Source: Streptomyces sp. CA-210063 (GTDB taxonomy: Bacteria; Actinomycetota; Actinomycetes; Streptomycetales; Streptomycetaceae). Taken from it: DNA of 64,000 nt. The stretch is taken from assembly GCF_024612015.1 (NCBI RefSeq), contig NZ_CP102512.1, positions 5,456,001-5,520,000 of the forward strand, written 5' to 3'. Made by a program: the position numbers and the translations under genes. This document shows, piece by piece, positions 1-9,080 of this stretch (position 1 is its first letter; every line of letters begins with the position of its first letter). The notes under the pieces are model-generated. The model had not been told where the DNA came from. It saw nothing but the letters and a program-made list of their open reading frames with translations, and did not search any database.

Positions 1-1
1 C

Positions 2-3000
2 CTCGCCACCCGTGGGGTCGACGCGCTCGACGACTACTTCTCGCGCTATCTGCCGCAGCTGGGCCTTGCCGTCGTCGTACCTGTGGCGGTCCTCGCGCGG
101 ATCGTCACCGAGGACTGGGTGTCGGCGGCGATCATCGTCGGCACGCTGCCACTGATCCCGGTCTTCATGGTGCTCATCGGCTGGGCCACACGCTCGCAGA
201 TGGATCGTCAATGGCGGCTGCTGGCACAGCTGTCGGGGCACTTTCTGGACGTCGTCGCCGGGCTGCCGACACTCAAGGTGTTCGGCCGGGCCAAGGCGCA
301 GGCCGAGTCGATCAAGCGGATCACCGGCGAGTACCGGCAGGCGACCATGCGGACGCTGCGGATCGCGTTCCTGTCGTCCTTCGCGCTGGAACTGCTCGCG
401 ACGATCTCGGTCGCGCTGGTCGCGGTCACCATCGGCATGCGGCTCGTGCACGGCGAGATGGATCTGTACATCGGGCTGGTCATCCTCGTCCTCGCTCCCG
501 AGGCGTATCTGCCGGTCCGGCAGGTGGGTGCCCAGTTCCACGCGGCCGCCGAGGGGCTCGCGGCGGCCGAGGAGATCTTCGCGGTCCTGGAGACGCCGGT
601 TCCGGCGTCCGGGACCGTGGCTGTACCGCCTGCCGGTGACATCCGCTTCGAAGGGGTGACGGTTCGGTACCCCGGGCGGTCGTACGACGCCGTCTCGGAC
701 GTCTCCTTCACGGTCGCCTCCGGGGAGACGGTGGCCCTCGTCGGGCCGAGCGGTGTGGGCAAGTCGACGCTGCTGAGCGTCCTGCTCGGGTTCACGGAGG
801 CCATGGCGGGCGGAGTGCGGGTCGGGGGAGCCGATCTCGCCTCGCTCGACATGGCCGCCTGGCGTTCGCGCATCGCCTGGGTGCCGCAGCGGCCGCACCT
901 GTACGCCGGGTCGATCGCCGAGAACGTACGGCTGGCCCGTCCGGACGCGGATGACGCGGCGGTGCGGCGAGCGCTCACCGACGCGGGGGCGCTGGAGTTC
1001 GTGGACGCGCTGCCCGCCGGGGCCGAGACCGTCCTCGGTGAGGACGGCGCCGGTCTCTCCGCCGGACAGCGGCAACGGCTCGCCCTCGCCCGGGCGTTCC
1101 TCGCCGACCGGCCCGTACTGCTCCTCGACGAGCCGACGGCCTCGCTGGACGGCGAGACCGAGGCGGAGGTCGTGGAGGCGGTACGGCGGCTGGCGGTGGG
1201 CCGGACCGTGCTGCTGGTGGTGCACCGGCCGGCGCTGCTGGGGGTGGCGGACCGGGTGGTGCGGCTTGAGGAGGTCACGACGCCCGCAGCGGCACCGGCC
1301 TCCGAGCGCGACGGGGAGGCCGCCTTGAGCCGCCGTGCCGTGCATGTGGAAACCCTGCCCGCGTCGCAGGGGGAAGACCTGCCGCTGGAACAGCGTGGAG
1401 GCGTACTGACCCGTGTCCGCCGGATGGCCGCACCCCGCCGGGGCCGGCTCCTCCTCGCCCTGTTGCTCGGCAGCCTCGCGCTGGGCAGTGCCGTCGGACT
1501 GATGGCGACGTCCGGGTGGTTGATCTCGCGGGCCTCGCAGCAGCCCCCGGTGCTGTATCTGATGGTCGCGGTGACGGCGACGCGGGCGTTCGGGATCGGG
1601 CGGGCGGTGTTCCGGTACGCGGAGCGGCTGGTGTCGCACGACACCGTGCTGCGGATGCTGGCCGATACGAGGGTGGCGGTCTACCGGCGGCTGGAACGGC
1701 TGGCGCCCGCCGGGCTCCGGACAACCCGGCGGGGCGACCTGCTGTCGCGGCTGGTCGCCGATGTGGACGCCCTGCAGGACTACTGGGTGCGCTGGCTGCT
1801 GCCCGCCGGGGCCGCGGTGGCCGTGTCCAGCGCCTCCATCGGGTTCACCGCCTGGCTGCTGCCGGAGGCCGGCGCCGCCCTCGCCGTCGGGCTGCTCGCC
1901 GCCGGGGCCGGAGTGCCCCTCGTGACCGGGGCCGTGGCTCGGCGGGCGGAGCACCGGCTGGCACCGGCCCGCGGAGTGCTGGCCACTCGCGTGGCCGATC
2001 TGCTCACCGGCACCGCCGAGTTGACGGTCGCGGGTGCCCTGCCCGCCCGTACCGCCGAGACGCGCCAGGCCGACCGGGATCTCACCCGGATCGCCTCCCG
2101 GGCCGCCACCGCCACCGCGCTCGGCGACGGGCTCACCGCGCTCGTCTCCGGGCTCACCGTCACCGCCACCGCGCTGTTCGGCGCCCAGGCCGTCGTCGAC
2201 GGGCGGCTGAGCGGGGTGGCCATGGCCGTCGTCGTACTCACCCCGCTGGCCGCGTTCGAGGCGGTGCTCGGGATGCCGCTTGCCGCCCAGTTCCGCCAGC
2301 GGGTGCGCAGGAGCGCGGAGCGCGTGTACGAGGTGCTGGACGCCCCCGCCCCCGTACGCGAACCGGAGGAGCCGGCCGAAGCGCCGGTGTCGCCGTTCCC
2401 GCTGCGGCTGGAAGGGCTCGGAGCGCGGTACGCCGGGCAGGACCGGGACGCGCTCGCCGGGCTGGACCTCACCCTCGAAGAGGGGCGCAGGATCGCCGTG
2501 GTCGGTGTCTCGGGGGCGGGCAAGACCACGCTCGCGCAGGTGCTGCTGCGGTTCCTGGACGCGCGCGAGGGAACGTACACGCTGGGGGGCGTCGACGCGT
2601 ACGCGCTCGACGGGGACGACGTACGTCGGCTCGTGGGACTGTGTGCCCAGGACGCGCACCTCTTCGACAGCTCGGTGCGCGAGAACCTGCTGCTCGCCCG
2701 GAAGGACGCGGACGAGGCGGAGCTTCGGGACGCGCTCGCGCGGGCACGGCTGCTCGACTGGGTCGACGGACTGCCCGACGGGCTGGACACCCTGATCGGC
2801 GAGCACGGGGCGCGGCTGTCCGGCGGCCAGCGTCAGCGGCTCGCCCTCGCCCGTGCGCTGCTGGCCGACTTCCCGGTCCTCGTCCTCGACGAGCCCGCGG
2901 AGCACCTGGACCTGCCGACCGCCGACGCGCTCACCGCGGATCTGCTGGCCGCGACCGAGGGCCGGACGACCGTGCTGATCACCCATCGGCTGGCCGGGCT

Positions 3001-3142
3001 CGACGCCGTGGACGAGGTGGTCGTGCTGGCGGAGGGACGCGTCGCACAGCGCGGCACCTACGCGGAACTGGCCGCGCTGGACGGTCCCTTGCGGACGATG
3101 GTGGAGCGGGAAGCGGCGGGGGAGCTGCTGGTGGAGGTCTGA
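2..3142 (+). CDS. cydCD: Fused thiol-reductant ABC exporter CydD-CydC (5' end outside window)
   Basis: This is a heterodimeric-type ABC exporter made as one chain. In other bacteria CydD and CydC export cysteine/glutathione to the periplasm for assembly of cytochrome bd; here both halves are fused, as is usual in Streptomyces. The frame is open from the first bases of the window, so the N-terminus is missing. The CydD half keeps part of its membrane domain, Walker A GPSGVGKST, and the signature LSAGQRQRLALARA. The CydC half has a six-helix membrane domain from about nt 1430, Walker A GVSGAGKTT and the signature LSGGQRQRLALARA. The B-motifs LLLDEP and LVLDEP are present in both. The D-loop after the second Walker B reads AEHLD. 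About 1046 residues are visible. cydAB is expected just upstream but not seen. Confidence 0.95.
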   Translation, partial: LATRGVDALDDYFSRYLPQLGLAVVVPVAVLARIVTEDWVSAAIIVGTLPLIPVFMVLIGWATRSQMDRQWRLLAQLSGHFLDVVAGLPTLKVFGRAKAQAESIKRITGEYRQATMRTLRIAFLSSFALELLATISVALVAVTIGMRLVHGEMDLYIGLVILVLAPEAYLPVRQVGAQFHAAAEGLAAAEEIFAVLETPVPASGTVAVPPAGDIRFEGVTVRYPGRSYDAVSDVSFTVASGETVALVGPSGVGKSTLLSVLLGFTEAMAGGVRVGGADLASLDMAAWRSRIAWVPQRPHLYAGSIAENVRLARPDADDAAVRRALTDAGALEFVDALPAGAETVLGEDGAGLSAGQRQRLALARAFLADRPVLLLDEPTASLDGETEAEVVEAVRRLAVGRTVLLVVHRPALLGVADRVVRLEEVTTPAAAPASERDGEAALSRRAVHVETLPASQGEDLPLEQRGGVLTRVRRMAAPRRGRLLLALLLGSLALGSAVGLMATSGWLISRASQQPPVLYLMVAVTATRAFGIGRAVFRYAERLVSHDTVLRMLADTRVAVYRRLERLAPAGLRTTRRGDLLSRLVADVDALQDYWVRWLLPAGAAVAVSSASIGFTAWLLPEAGAALAVGLLAAGAGVPLVTGAVARRAEHRLAPARGVLATRVADLLTGTAELTVAGALPARTAETRQADRDLTRIASRAATATALGDGLTALVSGLTVTATALFGAQAVVDGRLSGVAMAVVVLTPLAAFEAVLGMPLAAQFRQRVRRSAERVYEVLDAPAPVREPEEPAEAPVSPFPLRLEGLGARYAGQDRDALAGLDLTLEEGRRIAVVGVSGAGKTTLAQVLLRFLDAREGTYTLGGVDAYALDGDDVRRLVGLCAQDAHLFDSSVRENLLLARKDADEAELRDALARARLLDWVDGLPDGLDTLIGEHGARLSGGQRQRLALARALLADFPVLVLDEPAEHLDLPTADALTADLLAATEGRTTVLITHRLAGLDAVDEVVVLAEGRVAQRGTYAELAALDGPLRTMVEREAAGELLVEV

Positions 3143-3354
3143 GCGGCCGTCCTCACTGGGCAGGCGCCTCACTGAGCGCCGCGCTGCCGGGGCCGCTGCC
3201 GTGTGACGCGCCTCTCGTCCGCAAGCCTCCCCGCCGAACACCGTGCGGTCAGGCCCCTGTTCGGCGCAGTGCCGTGACCCGTCCGGGGCACTCCGTCCCC
3301 CAGACGTATGACTCGAAGAGGACTGCGGCGTCGGACCGGGTCACGATCGCTGAC

Positions 3355-4416
3355 ATGCGCTTCTCTCGCCGACGCCCGCTGTTCGTCGCCGTGGTGCTGT
3401 GCGCCGCGGCGGTATTCGTGGCCCGGCCCACGGCGGCCGAGAGTGACGGCGGGGCCTCGGGCGGCCCTGGTGAGGCCGGCCCAAGCGCCCAGGTGACGCG
3501 GTTGTTCGAGGAAGCGGCGGTGGCGACGCAGCGGTACGAGGCGGGGCGGCGGGCGGCGGAGTCGCAGAAGGCGAAGGCGGAGCGGTTGGAGAGGCTGCTC
3601 GTGCGGGAGCGGAAGCAGATCGCGGTACTGAACGCCGACCTCGGCCGGATCGCGCGCGCCCAGTACCGTCAGGGCGGCGGGGTGCCGTACACCGCGCAGA
3701 TGCTTCTCGCGGAGGACCCCGAGCAGCTGATGCGGGGTCAGCGGGCCGTCTGGCAGGCGGATCTTGCGGTCAACAACGCCGTGGACAAGAGCCGCCGAGC
3801 GGAGGCGAGGCTCGCCGCGGACGAGGCGAAGGCCGCGACGGCGTGGCAGACGCTGGAACGGCGGAACACCGAACTCGCCGAGATCAAGCAGGCGATCCAG
3901 GAAAAGCTCGAAGAGGCGCAGTGGACACTCCAGGGGCAGGCCGACGAGGCGGCCGCGGCCGGGGCCTGCCGGGGTGCCGTCCGGCTGGACCAGCCGACCG
4001 GCGGCCGCACGAGGTCGTGGGTCGCGCCCGTGGAGACGTACGAGCTTTCCGCGGGCTACGGCAGCGGCGGTGAACGCTGGGCCCGTCGCCACACCGGGCA
4101 GGACTTCGCCGTGCCGATCGGCACGCCTGTGCGGGCGGTCGGGGCGGGACGCGTGGTGAAGGTGTCGTGTGGGGGCGCCTTCGGCATCGAGATCGTCGTC
4201 CAGCACGCGGACGGCTACTACACGCAGTACGCGCACCTCGCCGCCGTCACCGTCGACCAGGGCGAACGCGTGGCCGCGGGGCAGTGGATCGGCCAGGCGG
4301 GCACCACGGGCAACTCCACCGGGCCGCATCTGCACTTCGAGGTACGGGTCACGCCGGAGCTGGGGTCGGGCGTGGACCCCGTGCCGTGGCTGCGGAGACA
4401 CGGGGTGGAGTTGTAG
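3355..4416 (+). CDS. Secreted M23 peptidoglycan DD-metallopeptidase
   Basis: Predicted secreted zinc endopeptidase of the LytM/peptidase M23 family, acting on cell-wall cross-links. The start is ATG at 3355, which gives an Arg-rich N-region (MRFSRRRP) and a hydrophobic signal core ending near PTAAES. Residues about 45-205 are Glu/Lys/Arg/Ala-rich and likely coiled coil, as in NlpD/EnvC-like M23 proteins. The C-terminal M23 domain has the metal-binding HTGQD and HLHFEV motifs, so it looks catalytically competent. It follows cydCD by 212 bp and converges with the HAD gene 28 bp downstream. The 212-bp spacer shows no gene. The frame is open far upstream, but that is a GC-rich shadow of cydCD. 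Confidence 0.9.
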   Translation: MRFSRRRPLFVAVVLCAAAVFVARPTAAESDGGASGGPGEAGPSAQVTRLFEEAAVATQRYEAGRRAAESQKAKAERLERLLVRERKQIAVLNADLGRIARAQYRQGGGVPYTAQMLLAEDPEQLMRGQRAVWQADLAVNNAVDKSRRAEARLAADEAKAATAWQTLERRNTELAEIKQAIQEKLEEAQWTLQGQADEAAAAGACRGAVRLDQPTGGRTRSWVAPVETYELSAGYGSGGERWARRHTGQDFAVPIGTPVRAVGAGRVVKVSCGGAFGIEIVVQHADGYYTQYAHLAAVTVDQGERVAAGQWIGQAGTTGNSTGPHLHFEVRVTPELGSGVDPVPWLRRHGVEL

Positions 4417-4444
4417 CCGCTCCGATACGGATTTCCGGTACGGC

Positions 4445-5323
4445 TTACAGCCGTTCCGCGAGAAGCCGCTCGATCACGACCGCGACGCCGTCCTCGTTGT
4501 TGGCGACGGTCCGTCCGGAGGCCGCCGCGAGGACGTCCGGGTGTGCGTTGCCCATGGCGTACGACTGGCCCGCCCAGGTGAGCATCTCGACGTCGTTCGG
4601 CATGTCGCCGAAGGCGACGACCTCCTCGTGGGAGATACCGCGCTCGGCGCAGCACAGAGCGAGGGTGCTGGCCTTGGAGACGCCCGGGCCGCTGATCTCC
4701 AGCAGGGCGCTGGGGCTGGAGCGGGTGATGGTGGCCCGGTCGCCGACGGCGATGCGGGCGGTGGTGAGGAAGTCGTCGGGGTCGATCGTGGGGTGGTACG
4801 CGAGGATCTTCAGCACCGGCTCGTCGTCGGCGACACCGCCCGGGGCCAGCAGTTTCTCGGCGGGCGCGAGGGTGTCGGGGATCTCCATGTGGAGCTTCGG
4901 GTACTCGGGCTCCTGGTTGAAGCCGTACGTCTGCTCGACCGCGTACACGGTGCCGGGTGCGGCCTCGCGCAGCAGCCGTACGGCGTCGAGCGCGTTCTCC
5001 CGGGCCAGCTCGCGGACCTTGACGAAGCGGTGGGTGCCGGGGCCGCCGTGGAGGTCGACCACGGCGGCGCCGTTGCCGCAGATCGCGAGGCCGTGGCCGT
5101 GGACGTGTTCGCTGACGACGTCCATCCAGCGGGCCGGGCGGCCGGTCACGAAGAAGACCTCGATGCCGGCCTCCTCGGCGGCCGCGAGGGCGGCGACGGT
5201 ACGGGGGGAGACCGACTTGTCGTCGCGGAGCAGGGTGCCGTCGAGATCCGTGGCTATCAGCCGGGGCGGGACGGTCGGGGCCGGGGTCTCGGGCTGTCTC
5301 GTCGCTGAGGTCACGGGTCCCAT
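4445..5323 (-). CDS. Cof-type HAD phosphatase
   Basis: Haloacid dehalogenase superfamily hydrolase of the Cof subfamily, probably a cytoplasmic sugar-phosphate or nucleotide phosphatase of unknown substrate. The DLDGTLL nucleophile motif comes about 24 residues from the chosen ATG at 5323. The FVTGR motif II and the C-terminal FGDMPNDVEML metal-binding motif are intact. The start follows an open but unlikely 53-codon extension. 292 residues, normal for Cof proteins. A clear paralogue lies 11 kb away (16548-17429). It sits 155 bp downstream of the LLM oxidoreductase on the same strand. Confidence 0.9.
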   Translation of the reverse strand: MGPVTSATRQPETPAPTVPPRLIATDLDGTLLRDDKSVSPRTVAALAAAEEAGIEVFFVTGRPARWMDVVSEHVHGHGLAICGNGAAVVDLHGGPGTHRFVKVRELARENALDAVRLLREAAPGTVYAVEQTYGFNQEPEYPKLHMEIPDTLAPAEKLLAPGGVADDEPVLKILAYHPTIDPDDFLTTARIAVGDRATITRSSPSALLEISGPGVSKASTLALCCAERGISHEEVVAFGDMPNDVEMLTWAGQSYAMGNAHPDVLAAASGRTVANNEDGVAVVIERLLAERL

Positions 5324-5478
5324 TGTCGCGTATGTGCGCGCACGGTCGTGCGGGCGCCCGCACAGGTGAGTGATTACCGTCCTTGTCCGCGCTCCTGCTG
5401 CGCTGTTACGACCGGCTGTCCTCGCGCCTCTATGACCCGCCGCGCACGCCCTCGGCCCGCGACTGCTCCGGGGCGCTC

Positions 5479-6381
5479 TCACGCCAGCTGGGCCGGTGCC
5501 TCCATGGCGATCCGCTCGAACACCTTCTCGTCCGCGGCGAAGTCCGAGTCCGGGATCGGCCAGTGGATCACGATGTCGGTGAAGCCCAGCTCGGCGTGGC
5601 GGCCCGCGAAGTCCACGAACGCGTCCAGTGACTCCAGAGGTCGGCCGCGGTCCGGGGTGAAACCGGTGAGCAGCACCTTGTCGAGCCGGGCCGCGTCACG
5701 GCCGAGCGCGGCGGCCGTGTCGGCCAGCCTCTCGACCTGCCCGCGAATGGCTTGAACCGACTGTTCGGGGGTGCCCGTCTCGTACAGCTTGGGGTCCCCG
5801 GTGGTCACCCATGCCTGCCCGTACCGTGCGGCCAGCCGCATCCCGCGCGGTCCGGTGGCGGCCACCGCGAAGGGCAGCCGGGGGCGCTGGACACAGCCGG
5901 GGATGTTGCGCGCCTCGTGGGCCGCGTAGTGGTCGCCCTGGTAAGAGACGGAGTCCTCGGTGAGCAGCCGGTCGAGCAGAGGGACGAACTCGGCGAGCCG
6001 GTCGGCGCGCTCGCGCGGGCTCCACGGCTCCTGGCCGAGCGCGGTGGCGTCGAAACCGGTGCCGCCCGCTCCGACGCCGAGGGTGAACCGACCGCCGGAG
6101 ATGTCGTCGAGGGAGATCAGTTCCTTGGCGAGAGTCACCGGGTGCCGGAAGTTCGGCGAGGTCACGAGCGTGCCGAGGCGCAGCTGGTCGGTGACGGCGG
6201 CCGCCGCGGTCAGGGTCGGCACGGCGCCGAACCACGGCCCGTCCCGGAAGGTCCGCCACGACAGGTGGTCGTACGTGAACGCGGTGTGGAACCCGAGCTG
6301 TTCGGCCCGCTGCCATGTGGCACGGCCGCCCTCGTGCCAGCGGACGTACGGCAGGATCACGGTGCTCAGACGCAGACTCAT
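5479..6381 (-). CDS. LLM-class F420-dependent oxidoreductase
   Basis: Luciferase-like monooxygenase family protein, 300 residues. The start [15 protein letters not shown] at ATG 6381 gives the usual family N-terminus. The segment [39 protein letters not shown] is the typical TIM-barrel core of actinobacterial F420-dependent LLM enzymes, although FMN use cannot be excluded from sequence alone. The substrate is unknown. It is followed by the HAD phosphatase and preceded by kptA, all on the minus strand with gaps above 100 bp, so a shared transcript is possible but not required. Confidence 0.88.
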   Translation of the reverse strand: MSLRLSTVILPYVRWHEGGRATWQRAEQLGFHTAFTYDHLSWRTFRDGPWFGAVPTLTAAAAVTDQLRLGTLVTSPNFRHPVTLAKELISLDDISGGRFTLGVGAGGTGFDATALGQEPWSPRERADRLAEFVPLLDRLLTEDSVSYQGDHYAAHEARNIPGCVQRPRLPFAVAATGPRGMRLAARYGQAWVTTGDPKLYETGTPEQSVQAIRGQVERLADTAAALGRDAARLDKVLLTGFTPDRGRPLESLDAFVDFAGRHAELGFTDIVIHWPIPDSDFAADEKVFERIAMEAPAQLA

Positions 6382-6495
6382 ACGTCGAGCGTAAGCGCAG
6401 TCACCGGATGGCCCGACCGGTCCGGACAGCAGCGAATGATCAGGATCGGGCAGGTCCGGTCGGGTCTGGGCAGGCCGGATCACGGCCGGTCCCGC

Positions 6496-7044
6496 TCAGG
6501 ACGATTCGGGGAACCGCAGGTACTCGGGCGGCACGGCCTCGGTCAGCCACACCCCGTTGGCGCTGACACGGAAGACATGGCCGTCGCGGTGCATCGCGCC
6601 GGCGTCCACGGAGAGCACGACGGGGCGACCGCGGCGGGCACCGACGCGGGTGGCGGTCTCACGGTCGGGCGAGAGGTGTACGTCGTGCCGGTTCATGGCG
6701 CGCAGGCCCTCGGCCCGGATCGCGCCCAGGTAAGCCGCCACGGTCCCGTGGTAGAGGTACGGCGGCGGGGTCGCCGAGGGGAGGCCGAGATCGACCTCGA
6801 CGGTGTGGCCCTGGCTGGCGCGGATCCGGTCGCCCTCGACCGCGAACCGCTTCTTGTCGTTGGCCTCGACCACGTGGTCGAGCTCCGCCCTCGTGAAGCG
6901 GAAGCCATGGGCGGCGGCCGCCTCGATGAGCGTGTCGATCCGGACCCAGCCACCCTCGTCGAGCGTGAGCCCGATCCGCTCCGGCTGGTGTCTCAGGTGC
7001 TTGGAGAGATACTTCGACACCCTCACGGTACGTCGTTCGTTCAT
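6496..7044 (-). CDS. kptA: RNA 2'-phosphotransferase (Tpt1/KptA family)
   Basis: In yeast the homologue transfers the splice-junction 2'-phosphate of tRNA to NAD+. Bacterial KptA proteins catalyse the same chemistry although bacteria lack that splicing pathway, so the physiological substrate here is unknown. The chosen ATG at 7044 gives [26 protein letters not shown], the family N-terminus. Conserved YHGT and RHDVHLSPD segments follow. 182 residues, normal length. Upstream (7045-7167) lies a short A+T-richer spacer holding three DnaA boxes. Confidence 0.9.
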   Translation of the reverse strand: MNERRTVRVSKYLSKHLRHQPERIGLTLDEGGWVRIDTLIEAAAAHGFRFTRAELDHVVEANDKKRFAVEGDRIRASQGHTVEVDLGLPSATPPPYLYHGTVAAYLGAIRAEGLRAMNRHDVHLSPDRETATRVGARRGRPVVLSVDAGAMHRDGHVFRVSANGVWLTEAVPPEYLRFPESS

Positions 7045-7100
7045 CCCGCCAGCGTGCATGGAGAGACCCGCGTCACGCACTTGATTTTGATCCGGATGTT

Positions 7101-7154
7101 TGATCCACAACCAAGTGTAGTTATCCACAGGGGAATTGAAGAATCTGTGGACAA
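7101..7154. promoter_or_regulatory. Cluster of three DnaA-box-like sites
   Basis: Within 54 bp lie TGATCCACA (7101-7109, one mismatch), TTATCCACA (7121-7129, perfect) and, on the other strand, TTGTCCACA (7146-7154, perfect Streptomyces DnaA box). They sit in the short spacer between kptA and the MerR gene. The match to the consensus is direct; binding is inferred. Confidence 0.6.
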
Positions 7155-7167
7155 CTCCCCATCCCAT

Positions 7168-8115
7168 TCATGACGATTGGCCAAGTTTGTTGCTTTCGCG
7201 CATATTTGCAGCAAGCGTGTCCAAGGTGCGTGACTGTACCTCCCGTTCGGTGGCCGCCGTGATGAAGGCCGAGGCCTGCTCCGGGCCAACCAGCTTCTCC
7301 ACGGCCCGCATTGTGGACGCCGGGATCCGTAGGGAACACGACCCGTCGGCGGACTCGGCGGGAGCGTCCGCATCGAGGTGACGGCGCAGCTGTCGGGTCG
7401 CGAACAGCCGCATCGCGCGTGCGAGTTCGGCATCCACCGTCTGCTGGGCGAGCGGCCGCAGCCGTCGTACGAGCGTCGCCGCCTCGACCGCGTCGGCCTC
7501 GTTCGGCGGCTGGTGCTGCCCGAGGTAGCGAGCGAACACATGCTCGGTGGTGAACTCCAGGAAACGGGTGGCGATGTGCTCGACCTGCCCCCTCAACTCC
7601 CTGAGATGGTCCGCGATCGCGGACAACGGCACTCCCGCCTCGTGCAGCTCGGCCGCCACAGCCAGCTCTTGGGGGCTCGGTACGAGGAACAGGTCCTCCT
7701 CGCCGGGTAGAAGCTCCAACACGCCCAGCTCGACCGCGTCCGCCACCGCCGCCTCGTCCGGAGCACCGCCGAACCGCTCCACCAGCTCGGCCCGCGAGAT
7801 GCGTACGGCCTCTTCGTCCGTCCACGGTCCGTCGACCTCCGCGACCAGGCCGAGCACCCCGCCGAGGCCGCGGCCCGCGTCCCAGGCCTCCAGGAGTTCC
7901 TTGATGGAGGCCAGGGTGTAGCCGCGGTCGAGGAGGTCGGCGATCTGGCGCAGCCGGGTGAGATGGGCGTCCGAGTACACGTTGGCCCGGCCGCGCCGCT
8001 CGGGGCGGGGGAGCAGTCCGCGGTCCTGGTAGGCGCGGATCGTCCGGACCGTCGCACCGCTGTGGTGCGCCAGATCCTCGATGCGGTACGCGGCCCCGGC
8101 TGGTTCGTCGTTCAC
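7168..8115 (-). CDS. MerR-family transcriptional regulator
   Basis: 315-residue DNA-binding regulator. The N-terminal winged-helix region ([20 protein letters not shown], then DRGLLPRP and [12 protein letters not shown]) is a textbook MerR HTH. The C-terminal two thirds are long, helical and acidic, without an obvious metal-binding cysteine set, so this is a MerR-like regulator of unknown ligand rather than a metal sensor. Start GTG at 8115, with a GGGAGG about 9 nt upstream. It begins 44 bp after the broken hydrolase gene and may be the last gene of that operon. Confidence 0.9.
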   Translation of the reverse strand: MNDEPAGAAYRIEDLAHHSGATVRTIRAYQDRGLLPRPERRGRANVYSDAHLTRLRQIADLLDRGYTLASIKELLEAWDAGRGLGGVLGLVAEVDGPWTDEEAVRISRAELVERFGGAPDEAAVADAVELGVLELLPGEEDLFLVPSPQELAVAAELHEAGVPLSAIADHLRELRGQVEHIATRFLEFTTEHVFARYLGQHQPPNEADAVEAATLVRRLRPLAQQTVDAELARAMRLFATRQLRRHLDADAPAESADGSCSLRIPASTMRAVEKLVGPEQASAFITAATEREVQSRTLDTLAANMRESNKLGQSS

Positions 8116-8159
8116 GGTTGTCGTGCCTCCCTGTGTTTCCCCGCGCTGTCCGTCGGCGG

Positions 8160-9080
8160 TTACGCCGACGCGCCCGCGCGCTCGCGCCCGCCCCGGTGCG
8201 TGCCGCGGGCGACTTCGCCAGATACTCGACCGCCCTGCGCAGCGAGCCTTCCTGCGGCGGATGGTAGGAGCGGCGCAGATAGCGGGGGACGGCCGCGCCG
8301 AGCTCCTTCCATGTGGGCAACAGGCCCTTGCGTACGGCCCTGTTGTGCGCGGCGAGCGAGTGGCGCAGGCGTCCGGCGAGCTTCGGGTCGTGCCGTATGA
8401 GGTACGCGGCGCCCCACGCCCACATGTAGAGCATCACCGGCGCCGTGACCGCCATGCCCGCGACCCGTCGGGCGTAGCGCTGCCGGCCCCGGCCGCCGCA
8501 GTGCCGGAACATGTCGAAGGCGACCGCGCGGTGTTCGACCTCCTCCGCGCCGTGCCGGCGCAACAGGTCGAGCATGACCTCGTCCGACCCGGCCCGGTCC
8601 CTCGGCGGCCAGCACCCAGTCGCCGAGCACTGCCGTGAACTGCTCGATCGCGGCGATCACCGACAGCCGGAAGCGCAGCCACTCCCGGGCTGGAACCGGC
8701 GCCCCCAGGGGAGGTGCCTCACCGAGCAGCTTCTCGAAGAGGAAATCGACGTGCCTCGTGAAGTCCGCGGTGTCGAGCCGCTGCGCCGCGAGATGGTTCA
8801 GCACATACGCGTGCTGCACGCTGGGCGTCGCCTCCTGCCCCATGAAGCCCTTGACCTCCTTGAGGAGTTCGGCGTCCCTGACCAACGGCAGCCCCTCCTT
8901 GAAGACCTTCACGAACCACCGCTCCCCCGCCGGCAGCGGCAGATGCAGCACATTGATGACGTGGGTGGCGGTGGGCTCGCCGGGGATCCAGTGCAGCGCG
9001 GTCTTCTCCCAGCCGAAGGAGACCCTGCGCGGGGCGCTCGTGCAGTGCCCGCTCTTGTGCCGCTCGTCCTGGGGGCTCAC
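8160..9080 (-). pseudogene. Metal-dependent hydrolase (PF10118-like), frameshifted
   Basis: The reading frame from GTG 9080 gives a recognisable N-terminal half (VSFGWEKTALHWIPGEPTA... to AVLGDWVLAAE). The conserved C-terminal half (MLDLLRRHGAEEVEHRAVAFDMFRHCGG...SLRRAVEYLAKSPAA) is in another frame. Removing one base from the CCC run at 8599-8601 joins them as LAAEDRAGSDEVMLDLL, which reads naturally. The family stop is also uncertain: the second frame runs past, while the original frame ends with TAA at 8160, so a second compensating shift near the C-terminus is possible. GTGA overlap with the upstream EphD-like gene shows operon coupling. Either a true pseudogene or a homopolymer sequencing error. 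Confidence 0.75.

Noticed and set aside
7121..8575. A 484-codon minus-strand frame joining the hydrolase C-terminus to the MerR region
   Set aside because: Only its first ~140 codons look like protein; the rest is out of frame with the clear MerR gene. It reflects the frameshift.
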